The position numbers and the translations under genes are program-made. 64,000 nucleotides of DNA, taken from the NCBI GenBank assembly GCA_024690605.1, contig JAILOV010000006.1:62001-126000 (forward strand), in the 5' to 3' direction. Position 1 is the first letter of the stretch; each line of letters opens with the position of its first letter. The notes beneath the pieces were generated by a model that saw nothing but the letters and a program-made list of their open reading frames with translations, had not been told where the DNA came from and searched no databases. The DNA comes from Lachnospiraceae bacterium. Lineage in GTDB: Bacteria; Bacillota; Clostridia; Lachnospirales; Lachnospiraceae. Shown here one piece after another: positions 27,272 to 36,277 of this stretch.

Positions 27272-28444
27272 ATGTTTCAGTATAAGTGCCTGAATCCGAT
27301 CGCACGGATCGGTCTGAACAATTTCACGGATCTCTATCAGGCGACGGACGATATCGAGCAGGCCGACGGCATTCTTGTCCGCAGTGCCAATATGCTGGAT
27401 ATGGAGTTCTCCGATAAGCTTCTCGCGATCGCGAGAGCCGGTGCGGGTGTGAACAACATCCCGGTCGATCGCTGTGCGGAGAAGGGCATTGTTGTGTTCA
27501 ACACGCCCGGCGCCAATGCCAACGGCGTCAAGGAGATGGTGCTGGCGGCGATGTTACTGGCTTCCCGCGATATCGTGGGCGGGATCGAGTGGGTCAGAAA
27601 AAACGCGGGTGATCCGGATATCGCGAAGCTCACGGAGAAGAGTAAGAAGAAATTCGCGGGAACGGAGATCATGGGCAAGAAGCTTGGCGTCATCGGCCTC
27701 GGTGCGATCGGTGTGCGCGTTGCAAATGCGGCGCGCGGACTGGGCATGGAAGTGTTCGGCTATGATCCCTATCTGTCGGTGGAGGCCGCCTGGGCGCTTT
27801 CCCGTGATGTGCGGCATGTGACCGATGTGAACGAGATCTACAGCAAGTGCGATATCATCACGATCCATGTGCCCGCGCTCGATTCGACAAAGGGGATGCT
27901 GAACGCCGAGGCGATCGGCAAGATGAAAAAGGGCGTGATCATCATCAATCTCGCCCGGGATATCCTCTGCAATGAGACCGATGTCCTTGCCGGGATCAAC
28001 GCCGGTAAGATCCGCGCCTATGTGTCGGATTTCCCGAACCCGACGGTCGCCGGTCATGACGGCTGCATCGTGATCCCGCATCTGGGTGCCTCTACCGAGG
28101 AGTCGGAGGATAACTGTGCAGTGGCCGCGGTAAACGAGCTGATGAACTACCTGGAAAACGGCAATATCCTGAACAGCGTGAACTATCCGCGCTGTGATCT
28201 CGGCATCTGCACGAAACCGAGGATCGGGATCTTCCACAGGAATGTGGCGAACATGATCAGCAAATATACGCAGACGATCGGTGATGCCGGTTGCAACATC
28301 TCCGATATGACCAACAAGTCAAAGGGCGAGGTTGCCTACACGCTGATCGATCTGGACAGTGACGTGAACCCCGAGGTGGTCGAAAAACTCAAGAAGATCG
28401 ACGGTGTTCACCGCGTGCGGATCGTGCGGGAAAAGATGGGTTGA
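27272..28444 (+). CDS. serA: D-3-phosphoglycerate dehydrogenase
   Basis: SerA oxidises 3-phosphoglycerate with NAD+ as the first step of serine synthesis. In the 390-aa protein the NAD site is LGVIGLGAIGVRVANAA, followed by the catalytic Arg (NLARDIL), Glu (DFPNPTVAGH zone) and His (PHLGASTEESEDN). The last 75 residues form an ACT domain (PRIGIFHRNVANMISKYTQTIGDAGCNI), suggesting serine feedback control. No extra substrate-binding domain is present, so it is a short form. Confidence 0.96.
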   Translation: MFQYKCLNPIARIGLNNFTDLYQATDDIEQADGILVRSANMLDMEFSDKLLAIARAGAGVNNIPVDRCAEKGIVVFNTPGANANGVKEMVLAAMLLASRDIVGGIEWVRKNAGDPDIAKLTEKSKKKFAGTEIMGKKLGVIGLGAIGVRVANAARGLGMEVFGYDPYLSVEAAWALSRDVRHVTDVNEIYSKCDIITIHVPALDSTKGMLNAEAIGKMKKGVIIINLARDILCNETDVLAGINAGKIRAYVSDFPNPTVAGHDGCIVIPHLGASTEESEDNCAVAAVNELMNYLENGNILNSVNYPRCDLGICTKPRIGIFHRNVANMISKYTQTIGDAGCNISDMTNKSKGEVAYTLIDLDSDVNPEVVEKLKKIDGVHRVRIVREKMG

Positions 28445-28448
28445 GCAT

Positions 28449-28478
28449 TTGACGAACCGCCGGAAACCGTGGTAACAT
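28449..28478 (+). promoter_or_regulatory. Possible sigma-A promoter upstream of the DUF1015 gene
   Basis: TTGACG (28449-28454) and TAACAT (28473-28478) are 18 bp apart in the 70-bp gap after serA. The DUF1015 gene may thus have its own transcript besides read-through. Confidence 0.45.
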
Positions 28479-28514
28479 ATCCCTGTATGACGTTTTGTTA
28501 AGAAAGCAGGGAAT

Positions 28515-29747
28515 ATGGCTGATGTGAGGCCGTTCTGCGCGATCCGTCCGCGGGCGGATCTGGTGCGGGAATTTGCGGCACTGCCCTATGATGTATTTGA
28601 CAGGAAAGAGGCGAGGATGTTCGTTCGCGAACACCCCGGCTCTTTTCTTGCGATTGACCGGCCGGAGACACAGTTTCCCGAGGATCAGGATATGTATGCA
28701 CCCGAGGTCTATGCCAAAGCCCATGATCTTCTCTGGGAACGTGTGGAGCGCGGCGATCTGATCAAGGAGAGCAGCCCCGCCTATTATCTTTATGAGCAGA
28801 CCTGGAACGGGCGGACGCAGACCGGCATTGTCGCCTGCGCTTCGATCGATGACTACCGGGACGGTGTGGTGAAGAAGCACGAGAACACGCGGCGTGACAA
28901 AGAGGAGGACCGCGTGCGTCATGTGGATGCCTGCGATGCGCAGACCGGGCCGATCTTCCTCTGCTTTCGCAGGGACGGGATCATTGCACAGATCGTCTCT
29001 TCCGTAAAGGAGACGGAACCTGTCTACGATTTCACTTCCCATGATAGCACGAAAAACCGTATATGGATCATCGATAAAGCGTTAGATATTCAGACGCTCC
29101 GTGAGCGGTTTACCGCCATGCAGGCGATCTACATCGCGGACGGGCATCATCGCTGCGCCTCGGCTGTCCGGGTGGGACAGGCGCGCAGGGAAGCTGCCGG
29201 TGTCACGGGCGGCCTGGAGAGCGATCATTTTCTTTCCGTTCTTTTTCCGGAGGATGAACTGGCGATCCTGGACTACAATCGTGTGGTGCGGGATCTGAAC
29301 GGTCTGGATGCCGGCGGATTCCTCGATGCGCTCGCGGGAGCCTTTATCGTGGAGGAGGCCGATGCACCGGTTTCTCCGGAGCGCAAGGGCGTGTTCGGCA
29401 TGTATCTGGACGGCCGGTGGTATCGGCTCTTTGCCAGGCCGGAGAGGATCTCGGACGACGCGGTGGAATGCCTCGATGTTGCATATTTGCAGCGGGAGCT
29501 GCTGGCGCCGGTTCTCGGGATCGATGATCCCAAGACGGATACGCGCATTGATTTCGTGGGCGGCGTTCGCGGACTCGCCGAACTGGAAAGGCGCTGCCGG
29601 ACGGACATGCGGGTGGCTTTTTCCATGCATCCCACGTCACTGCAGGAACTTTTTGCCGTGGCGGATGCCGGGCGGCTGATGCCGCCGAAATCGACCTGGT
29701 TTGAACCGAAGCTGCTGAGCGGCCTGTTTATCCACGCTCTGCGTTAA
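28515..29747 (+). CDS. DUF1015 family protein linked to serine synthesis
   Basis: The 410-aa protein matches DUF1015: the N-terminal VRPFCAIRP...VAALPYDV-like segment (FAALPYDVFDRKEAR), the central KHENTRRDKEEDRVRH block and IADGHHRCASA at about residue 215. DUF1015 genes are commonly found beside serA/serC. The biochemical role is not established to my knowledge. The DGHHR motif recalls the ParB/sulfiredoxin-like serine kinase family, but this is only a resemblance. No serB-type phosphatase gene is in the window, so a role in serine or phosphoserine metabolism is a reasonable guess. Confidence 0.85.
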   Translation: MADVRPFCAIRPRADLVREFAALPYDVFDRKEARMFVREHPGSFLAIDRPETQFPEDQDMYAPEVYAKAHDLLWERVERGDLIKESSPAYYLYEQTWNGRTQTGIVACASIDDYRDGVVKKHENTRRDKEEDRVRHVDACDAQTGPIFLCFRRDGIIAQIVSSVKETEPVYDFTSHDSTKNRIWIIDKALDIQTLRERFTAMQAIYIADGHHRCASAVRVGQARREAAGVTGGLESDHFLSVLFPEDELAILDYNRVVRDLNGLDAGGFLDALAGAFIVEEADAPVSPERKGVFGMYLDGRWYRLFARPERISDDAVECLDVAYLQRELLAPVLGIDDPKTDTRIDFVGGVRGLAELERRCRTDMRVAFSMHPTSLQELFAVADAGRLMPPKSTWFEPKLLSGLFIHALR

Positions 29748-29785
29748 GGAATAGACGCTGGATCTGACTGCGGAAGGAGAGACAC

Positions 29786-32227
29786 ATGAACAACAAACTC
29801 TACAAACTGATGAACTGGCCGGAGATCGAGGAAATCATCTATTCCGACGGTGACGATCCGCACCGGATCCTCGGTGCGCACAAGGTCGGCGGCAGTTATC
29901 TGGTGCAGGCGTTCTTCCCGGACGCCCAGGAGGTTGTGATCAAGTCTTCCGGACGAAGCAATGTGAAGATGGAGATGGCGGACGAAGCCGGCTTTTTCGC
30001 GGCGCTGATCCCGTACAAAGAAAAGCTCACCTACCGCTATCTGGTCACGGACGCGGAGGGAACGGAAACGGAGGTGGCGGATGCCTATGCCTTTCCGCCG
30101 CTGATCACCAGAGAGGACACGATCCGTTTCGGGAACGGATTGCATTACTACATTTATGAAAAGATGGGTGCGCATCTGATGACGAGAGACGGCGTGGAGG
30201 GCTGTGAATTTGCGGTCTGGGCGCCGGATGTGGCCCGTGTGAGCGTGGTGGGCAGCTTCAATCACTGGGACGGCCGTCTGCATCAGATGAAACAGGTGGA
30301 ACGCAGCGGGATCTTTGAGATCTTTGTTCCGGGTGTGAAGGCCGGCGATGAATATCAGTTTGAATTAAAGACCCGGCAGGGGATCCTGTTCAAGAAGCCG
30401 GATCCTTATGCTTTCCATGCCAGAGATTCGCATGCCGACGTGAGCATCGTCGCGGATGATGCGGAGTTCAAGTGGACCGATGACGCGTTCCTCGCTTCCC
30501 GCAAGCAGTTCAAAAAGGACGAAGCACCGCTCTCCGTCGGCGAGATCTATCTGGAGGATTTTGCGGCGTACCGCGCCGGCAAAAAGAAGGCCAGAGAGTG
30601 CGTCACCTGGCATGAGATCGCCGCGGATGTGCTGACCTATGTGAAGAAGTGCGAGTATTCCACGATCGTGCTCCTGCCGATCATGGAGCATCACGTGGCC
30701 AATCCCTATGAGATCACTTCCTATTTCGCGGTCTCGGGAACCGGCGGTACCGCGGCTGATTTCCAGTATTTTGTGAATGAGCTGCATGCGGCGGGCGTGC
30801 GCGTGCTCATCGACTGGGCACCGGTGAGTTTCCCCGACAAGGACTGCGCAATGGCGGGATTTACCGGTGAAGCACTCTATGAATACGGCGGTGATCGGGG
30901 CACGCAGCCCTATACGGGCTACAAACTCTTTGATTACGGCAGAAAGCAGGTGGTGAGTTTCCTGCTGTCCAACGCGGTCTACTGGATGGATCGTTTCCAT
31001 GTGGACGGTTTCCGCCTTCCGGATATCGCCAAGGCGATCTATCTCGACTATGACCGCGCGCCGGGCGCATGGACGCCCAATGTCTACGGCGGCAACGAGA
31101 ATCTGGAAGCGCTGGAATTCTTCCGTCAGTTTACGGGGGTCTGCAGAAAACGTGATCCCGGGATCATCACGATCGCACGGGAGACGGCCTGCTTCCCGCA
31201 GGTGACGTCCGACGTCGGCGACGGCGGACTGGGCTTCTCCTACAAGATCAACAACGGCTGGACCGAGGATTTTCTGAAGTACCTGGAGAATGACCCGATC
31301 CGCCGGTGCGGTGTCCACAACGAGCTGACCTTCAGCCTGCTGTACTGCTACACGGAGCGTTTTCTGCTCTCCCTCGGCAATGATGTGCTGGTGAACGGGG
31401 CCCGCTCGCTCTCCGACCGCATGCCCGGCGAGGATGACGCAAGAGAAGCCGGTGTGCGGCTTGCGGTCTCCTACATGTACATGCATCCGGGCTGCAAACT
31501 CTTCTTTGCGGGCGCTGCGGATGGACTGGATAAGAGCGGTGAGGGGCTCACGACCATGATCGCCGCGCTCAACAAGCTCTACGACCGGGAAAACGCACTG
31601 CACACGCTTGACCGCACGGAAGCGGGGTTTGAATGGATCAACTGCATGGCCAGTGACGCCTGCATGCTCTCCTTCCTCAGAAAGACCCGCAAGGTTAACG
31701 AGAATCTTGTTGTGGTGGCCAATTTTGCCGGCGTGGAACAGACCTTTACCGTCGGCGTGCCGAATGACGGGAAATACAAGGAAATCTTCAACTCCGATGA
31801 CAAAAAATTCGGTGGCAGCGGGACGGTCAACAGACAGACGATCGAGGCGAAGCGCCGCGCCGGTGACGGCAGACTCTACAGCATTGAGGTCAAGTGCGCC
31901 CCGCTTTCTCTCGCGGTCTTCAATTACTCGCCCTACACGGAGCAGGAGAAGAAGATCCGCGCCGTCAGGGAGCAGGATGAGATCCGCAAAGAGGAGGAAC
32001 GGGCCGAAAAGCTGGCGCAGTTAAAGCAGAAGAAGGAAAAAGAGCAGGAGAAGCTTCTGGAGGATCTGAAAGCCCGCTACGAGAGAGAACTTGCGGAACA
32101 GGAAAAGGCGATCGAGGAGAAGTACCGCAGGATCGAAGAGGAACGGGTGAAGAAGATCATGGGAGAGGTCGGTGCCGCACAGAAGGGCTCGACGAAGGGA
32201 ACCGGAAAAACCTCCAAAAAGAAGTAG
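29786..32227 (+). CDS. GlgB-like (GH13_9) pseudo-branching enzyme with C-terminal coiled coil
   Basis: The 813-aa protein aligns by eye with 1,4-alpha-glucan branching enzymes: an N1 domain (1-120), CBM48 (about 130-235, FAVWAPDVARVSVVGSFNHWDGR), a GH13 barrel (about 240-620) and a C-terminal beta domain. The catalytic residues are altered: the region II nucleophile Asp is Pro412 (DGFRLPDI instead of DALRVDAV), the region III acid Glu is Arg465 (IARETA instead of AEEST), region I His is Ser348 (DWAPVSFP) and region IV HDE reads NDV (Asn532, Asp533). The protein ends with about 95 residues of Glu/Lys-rich coiled coil (from residue 718) and a GST/K tail not found in GlgB. It probably binds glucan without branching it. 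Confidence 0.82.
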   Translation: MNNKLYKLMNWPEIEEIIYSDGDDPHRILGAHKVGGSYLVQAFFPDAQEVVIKSSGRSNVKMEMADEAGFFAALIPYKEKLTYRYLVTDAEGTETEVADAYAFPPLITREDTIRFGNGLHYYIYEKMGAHLMTRDGVEGCEFAVWAPDVARVSVVGSFNHWDGRLHQMKQVERSGIFEIFVPGVKAGDEYQFELKTRQGILFKKPDPYAFHARDSHADVSIVADDAEFKWTDDAFLASRKQFKKDEAPLSVGEIYLEDFAAYRAGKKKARECVTWHEIAADVLTYVKKCEYSTIVLLPIMEHHVANPYEITSYFAVSGTGGTAADFQYFVNELHAAGVRVLIDWAPVSFPDKDCAMAGFTGEALYEYGGDRGTQPYTGYKLFDYGRKQVVSFLLSNAVYWMDRFHVDGFRLPDIAKAIYLDYDRAPGAWTPNVYGGNENLEALEFFRQFTGVCRKRDPGIITIARETACFPQVTSDVGDGGLGFSYKINNGWTEDFLKYLENDPIRRCGVHNELTFSLLYCYTERFLLSLGNDVLVNGARSLSDRMPGEDDAREAGVRLAVSYMYMHPGCKLFFAGAADGLDKSGEGLTTMIAALNKLYDRENALHTLDRTEAGFEWINCMASDACMLSFLRKTRKVNENLVVVANFAGVEQTFTVGVPNDGKYKEIFNSDDKKFGGSGTVNRQTIEAKRRAGDGRLYSIEVKCAPLSLAVFNYSPYTEQEKKIRAVREQDEIRKEEERAEKLAQLKQKKEKEQEKLLEDLKARYERELAEQEKAIEEKYRRIEEERVKKIMGEVGAAQKGSTKGTGKTSKKK

Positions 32228-32276
32228 AAGAGAAAGGTTAACGATATTACGTCGCTATATAGACGAAAATGCATAC

Positions 32277-32305
32277 TTGCATAGTAAGACAAACATTGTT
32301 ATAAT
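32277..32305 (+). promoter_or_regulatory. Sigma-A promoter of tRNA-Thr
   Basis: TTGCAT (32277-32282) and a perfect TATAAT (32300-32305) are 17 bp apart. Directly after the likely start site a GC-rich hairpin, CCGCGCG (32311-32317) with CGCGCGG (32328-32334), forms the leader of the tRNA precursor. Confidence 0.65.
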
Positions 32306-32338
32306 TATCTCCGCGCGCTGTAAAGAACGCGCGGGAAT

Positions 32339-32411
32339 GCTGGAGTAGCGCAGTCGGTAGCGCAACTGATTCGTAATCAGTAGGTCACGAGTTCAAGTCT
32401 CGTCTCCAGCT
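32339..32411 (+). tRNA. tRNA-Thr (anticodon CGU)
   Basis: The 73-nt cloverleaf has acceptor arms GCTGGAG/CTCCAGC, a D loop with GCGC stems, an anticodon stem ACTGA/TCAGT and the 7-nt loop TTCGTAA, giving anticodon CGU (reads ACG). The T arm contains GTTCAAGTC. The 3' CCA is not encoded. It is a single tRNA gene with its own promoter and terminator. Confidence 0.95.
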
Positions 32412-32419
32412 CGAAAAAA

Positions 32420-32454
32420 ACGGGAATCCTTGAAAACAAAGGATTCCCGTTTTT
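32420..32454. terminator. Bidirectional rho-independent terminator
   Basis: ACGGGAATCCTT pairs with AAGGATTCCCGT around a GAAAACA loop, followed by T residues and preceded by a run of A. It ends the tRNA transcript on the + strand and, read backwards, the ABC exporter operon on the - strand. Confidence 0.85.
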
Positions 32455-32468
32455 CATGCCGGAAATAT

Positions 32469-34247
32469 TCAGGCCGCATCCTCGCTCTGTGCGGTGTAGA
32501 GTCTGTAATAGGCACCTTTTTTGGCCATCAGTTCCTCGTGCGTGCCGCACTCCGTGATCCCGCCTTCATCGATATACATGATCTTGTCACAGCCGGTGAT
32601 GGTGGAGAGCCGGTGGGCGATGACGAAACTGGTCCGTCCCTTCAGCATCGCGTTCAGGCCCTGTTGCAGTGCTTTCTCCGTCTGCACGTCGATGCTCGAG
32701 GTCGCTTCGTCGAGCACCAGGATCGCGGGATCGGAGAGGAGCGTGCGGGCAAAGGAGATCAGCTGCTTTTGCCCCTGGGACAGTAGAGAGCCGCGCTCCT
32801 TGACCTCCGTGGCGTAACTCATCGGCATTCTGCGGATAAAAGCATCCGCGCAGACAGTCTGCGCCGCCTGGCGCAGTTCCTCCTGCGTGGCGTCCAGCTT
32901 ACCGTAGCGGATGTTGTCGGCGATGGTCCCGGAGAAGATGAAGCTGTCCTGCAGCATGATCCCCATCTGGGAACGGAGGGACTTCAGCGTCACTTCCGAG
33001 ATATCCCTGCCGTCGATGAGGATCCGGCCGCTGTCTACATTGTAGAAACGGGAGATGAGGCTCACGATCGTGCTCTTGCCGGCGCCGGTGGGGCCGACCA
33101 GTGCGACGCTCTCTCCCGGTTCCACCGTGAACGAGACATCGTGGAGCACCTCCTTGCCTTCTTCATAGGAGAAGGTAACATGATCAAAGGTGACCCGGCC
33201 GGTGATCGCCGGCATTTCCTGCGCATCGTCCGCGTCCCGCACATTGACCGGTTCGTCGATAGTCTCAAAGATGCGCTCCAGATAGGCGATGTTGTTGATG
33301 AAATTATTGAAGATATTGCCTAGGTTCATGATCGGTTGCCAGAAACGCGAGGCGTAGCTGGAGATCGCGACGATGACACCGAGGCTTTCGTTTCCCTGTC
33401 CGAAGATCACCAGACCGAAGAGGAAGATCGCGGAACGCACGAGCACGGAGATCGTGTCGATCCCGGGCCAGACGAGTGTGGAGTAGCTCACGGCCTTCAT
33501 CCAGGCCTTTCGACAGCGGCCGGAGAGCTCCCGGAAGATCTCGGCATTTTCATCCTCGCGGGCGAAGATCTGCGTGATGCGTGCGCCGACGATGTTCTCC
33601 TGCAGATAGGCGTTGAGATTGGAGTTCTTGTTGGAAACCTGCTGCCAGGCCTTGCGCTGCCTGTTTTTGATCCAGAACATGAAGACGGCCAGGACGGGCA
33701 CGCCGGCGAGCACCACGAGGGAGAGCTTCACATCGACTAACAGCATGAACACCACGATAAAGATCAGGTTCAGGATCTCCAGCACGACGTTGATGAGACC
33801 GTTGCTGAGCATATCGGAGACGGAGTTGACATAGTTGACCACGCGGATCAGGATCTTGCCGTGCGGGCGGTCATCATAGTACTGGAAGGGGAGCTCCTGC
33901 AGATGGGCAAAGATATCTCCGCGGATGTTGTAGATGATATTCTGGCTCACGCGCACCATGATGCGCGAACGGATCGTCGTGAACAGGACACTGACCGCGT
34001 AGAAAGCGATGAGCATCACGACCAGACGGTAGAGCATGCCGGTGTTTCCCGTGGGGATCGCGATGTCGAGCGCCTGCGCGACCAGCATGGGTGAAACAAG
34101 CGCCGCAGCACCGCCGAGTGCGGACAGGACGAGTGCCAGCGCCATCTGGCCGGCATAGGCTCTAATGTAGACCGAGGCTCTCAGGAGGTGTCGGAAATCA
34201 AAGGGTTCCTCCAGAAGTTCGTCTTCCTTGTAGGTATTTCTTGCCAT
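32469..34247 (-). CDS. ABC exporter half-transporter (consensus-site partner)
   Basis: The 592-aa protein has six membrane helices (residues about 35-330, type I exporter fold) fused to an ATPase domain. Walker A is GPTGAGKST, Walker B ends LVLDEATSSID with the catalytic Glu, and the signature motif is the variant LSQGQ. Its partner gene lies 10 bp upstream in the operon. Together they match heterodimeric multidrug or lipid exporters such as LmrCD, BmrCD and TM287/288; the substrate is unknown. Confidence 0.92.
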   Translation of the reverse strand: MARNTYKEDELLEEPFDFRHLLRASVYIRAYAGQMALALVLSALGGAAALVSPMLVAQALDIAIPTGNTGMLYRLVVMLIAFYAVSVLFTTIRSRIMVRVSQNIIYNIRGDIFAHLQELPFQYYDDRPHGKILIRVVNYVNSVSDMLSNGLINVVLEILNLIFIVVFMLLVDVKLSLVVLAGVPVLAVFMFWIKNRQRKAWQQVSNKNSNLNAYLQENIVGARITQIFAREDENAEIFRELSGRCRKAWMKAVSYSTLVWPGIDTISVLVRSAIFLFGLVIFGQGNESLGVIVAISSYASRFWQPIMNLGNIFNNFINNIAYLERIFETIDEPVNVRDADDAQEMPAITGRVTFDHVTFSYEEGKEVLHDVSFTVEPGESVALVGPTGAGKSTIVSLISRFYNVDSGRILIDGRDISEVTLKSLRSQMGIMLQDSFIFSGTIADNIRYGKLDATQEELRQAAQTVCADAFIRRMPMSYATEVKERGSLLSQGQKQLISFARTLLSDPAILVLDEATSSIDVQTEKALQQGLNAMLKGRTSFVIAHRLSTITGCDKIMYIDEGGITECGTHEELMAKKGAYYRLYTAQSEDAA

Positions 34248-34257
34248 GTGTCGTTCC

Positions 34258-36102
34258 TCAGCTTTCTTCCGTGCCGGTCTGTGCCTGCCCGGTCTGCAGT
34301 TTCACAAGCTCTGCGTAGTAGCCGCCCAAAGCGATCAGTTCCTCATGCGTTCCTTGCTCCGTGATCTCTCCGTGCTCCATGATCAGGATCTGATCCGCCG
34401 TCCTGGTCGTGGAGATGCGCTGTGCGATGATGATCTTGGTGCAGGGGAAGGGAAGCTTTGTCAGGCTTTCCTGGATCTCCTTTTCCGTCTCCAGGTCGAC
34501 GGCGGAGGTTGTGTCATCGAGGATCAGGATGCTGGGTCTGACTGCCAGCGCACGGGCGAGGGAAATGCGCTGCTTCTGACCACCGGAGAGACCGACGCCG
34601 CGCTCACCGACGATCGTATCATAGCCCTCCGGCATTTTGGCGATGAAATCATCCGCGGCGGAGGAACGGGCAAAGCGGACCACCTCCTCGTGGGAAATGG
34701 TGCTGTCACCGTAGGCGATGTTGCCGTCGATACTGTCCGAGTAGAGCAGCACATCCTGTGTGGCCAGACCGATCTGTTTCCGCAGATCCTGTAGCCGGTA
34801 GTCCCGCACGTTCCTGCCGTCAACGAGCACCACGCCGGCGGTCGGTTCATAGAACCGCGGGATCAGGTGGATGAGCGAGGTCTTGCCGCAACCGGTCTCG
34901 CCCATGATCGCGACCGTTTCCCCGGGCTTTGCCGTGAAGGAGATGTGCTGCAGGATCGGAAGACTGGAGTCCGCGTAGTGGAAACTCACGTCTCGAAACT
35001 CAACAAGTCCATCAAAGCGATCCGTGTGCGGCTCCACACCCGGGAGATCCCGGATCTCGGGTTCCGAATAGTAGATCTCCATGACTTTGCGGGATGCCGC
35101 GGAAAAGCGCTGGAATTCGTTCATGATGTTGCCCAGCTGTCGCATCGGGTTGGCGATCGCCCAGATGAGACCGGAAAAGGCCACATATTCCCCCATGGTC
35201 AGAGATCCGCCGATCAGGAACAGACCGCCCACGAGAAGCAGGATCACGGGCAGGAGATTGGCAAGACCTTCGACGAAAGGATAGAAACGAAGCCACTCGA
35301 ATGCCGTCCGTTTGTTGGTATCCCGATAATCGCTGTTGACATCATCGAACTGGCGGATCTCATAGTCTTCTCTTGCAAACGCCTTGACGACGCGGTTGCC
35401 GGAGATGTTCTCCTGCGCAACGGTGTTCATGTGTGCGAGCTTTTCACGCAGAAGCGCGTGCATGGGAGCGACCCGGAGCTTGAAGATCCAGATGATAAGG
35501 AAGATACAGGGCGCGATCGAGAGAAGGGACAGCGCCATGCGCCAGTCCATCCAGAGGAAGTAGATGCTCACAGCGCCCAGCAGGGAAAATGCTTCCACGA
35601 TCATGCGGATCACCCAGGCGAGCATGTGGCGCACCGCATCCAGATCCCCGGTCACGCGGGTCATGAGATCGCCGGTGCGGTAGGTATTGTAGAAATTCAT
35701 GTCCTGCCGCTCGATCTTGTTGTAGAGAAAGTTGCGCACGCGGTAGAGGACCGTCTGCGAGACATGTTCATATGCCATGCAGTCAAAATAGACGATGATG
35801 CAGCGCAGGATCGTGAAACCCGCCATCAGACAGAGCAGGCGGTAGAATCTGTCCCTGTGAAGCAGGAGATTCTGCGAGGCATCCGGTCCCGTGAGATATT
35901 CGTCGACGATCCGGCGGGAGAAAACGGGAACGGTCAGCTGCAGTGCGTTATAGGTGATCGTGCCGGCGATGGCGATCAGATAAAGCACACGGCAGTCCTT
36001 CATATTGAGCCAGAGCCACTGCATGCGGCTGACGCCGAAGACCTTTTTCGGGTCGGCGGTCTTGACCGACGCTTTTGTAATTTTCATGGTTTTCTTCCCC
36101 AA
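34258..36102 (-). CDS. ABC exporter half-transporter (degenerate-site partner)
   Basis: The 614-aa protein has a cytoplasmic N terminus, six membrane helices (about 45-340) and an ATPase domain with Walker A GETGCGKTS, signature LSGGQKQR and Walker B LILDDTTSAVD, in which the catalytic Glu is Asp. With the next gene it forms the classical asymmetric pair, where one ATP site is non-hydrolytic. It is the first gene of the two-gene operon. An alternative start lies 15 bp downstream (ATG at 36087). Confidence 0.92.
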   Translation of the reverse strand: MGKKTMKITKASVKTADPKKVFGVSRMQWLWLNMKDCRVLYLIAIAGTITYNALQLTVPVFSRRIVDEYLTGPDASQNLLLHRDRFYRLLCLMAGFTILRCIIVYFDCMAYEHVSQTVLYRVRNFLYNKIERQDMNFYNTYRTGDLMTRVTGDLDAVRHMLAWVIRMIVEAFSLLGAVSIYFLWMDWRMALSLLSIAPCIFLIIWIFKLRVAPMHALLREKLAHMNTVAQENISGNRVVKAFAREDYEIRQFDDVNSDYRDTNKRTAFEWLRFYPFVEGLANLLPVILLLVGGLFLIGGSLTMGEYVAFSGLIWAIANPMRQLGNIMNEFQRFSAASRKVMEIYYSEPEIRDLPGVEPHTDRFDGLVEFRDVSFHYADSSLPILQHISFTAKPGETVAIMGETGCGKTSLIHLIPRFYEPTAGVVLVDGRNVRDYRLQDLRKQIGLATQDVLLYSDSIDGNIAYGDSTISHEEVVRFARSSAADDFIAKMPEGYDTIVGERGVGLSGGQKQRISLARALAVRPSILILDDTTSAVDLETEKEIQESLTKLPFPCTKIIIAQRISTTRTADQILIMEHGEITEQGTHEELIALGGYYAELVKLQTGQAQTGTEES

Positions 36103-36135
36103 GTTCCCCGGAGCAATCCTGTGCGGTTAAAGATG

Positions 36136-36164
36136 ATTTTAGCAGAGATCCGGCCGGTTTTCCA
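36136..36164 (-). promoter_or_regulatory. Possible promoter of the ABC exporter operon
   Basis: On the - strand, an extended -10 TGCTAAAAT (hexamer at 36136-36141) lies 17 bp after a weak -35 TGGAAA. It is about 35 bp upstream of the first ABC gene. Confidence 0.4.
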
Positions 36165-36187
36165 CAGAAATGTAGTTTTTCGCCGGA

Positions 36188-36216
36188 TTGACAAAAAAAG
36201 CGGCAGGCATTATGCT
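36188..36216 (+). promoter_or_regulatory. Sigma-A promoter of the NhaC antiporter gene
   Basis: TTGACA (36188-36193) and TATGCT (36211-36216) are 17 bp apart. The TTG of this -35 box also opens the frame of the antiporter, so the start there is ruled out and ATG 36278 is preferred. Confidence 0.7.
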
Positions 36217-36277
36217 AATGCATCGTGGGGAACGAAAACCCGCGTTTTTAAGAAACCAAGAACAAGGGGGAAAGGGT

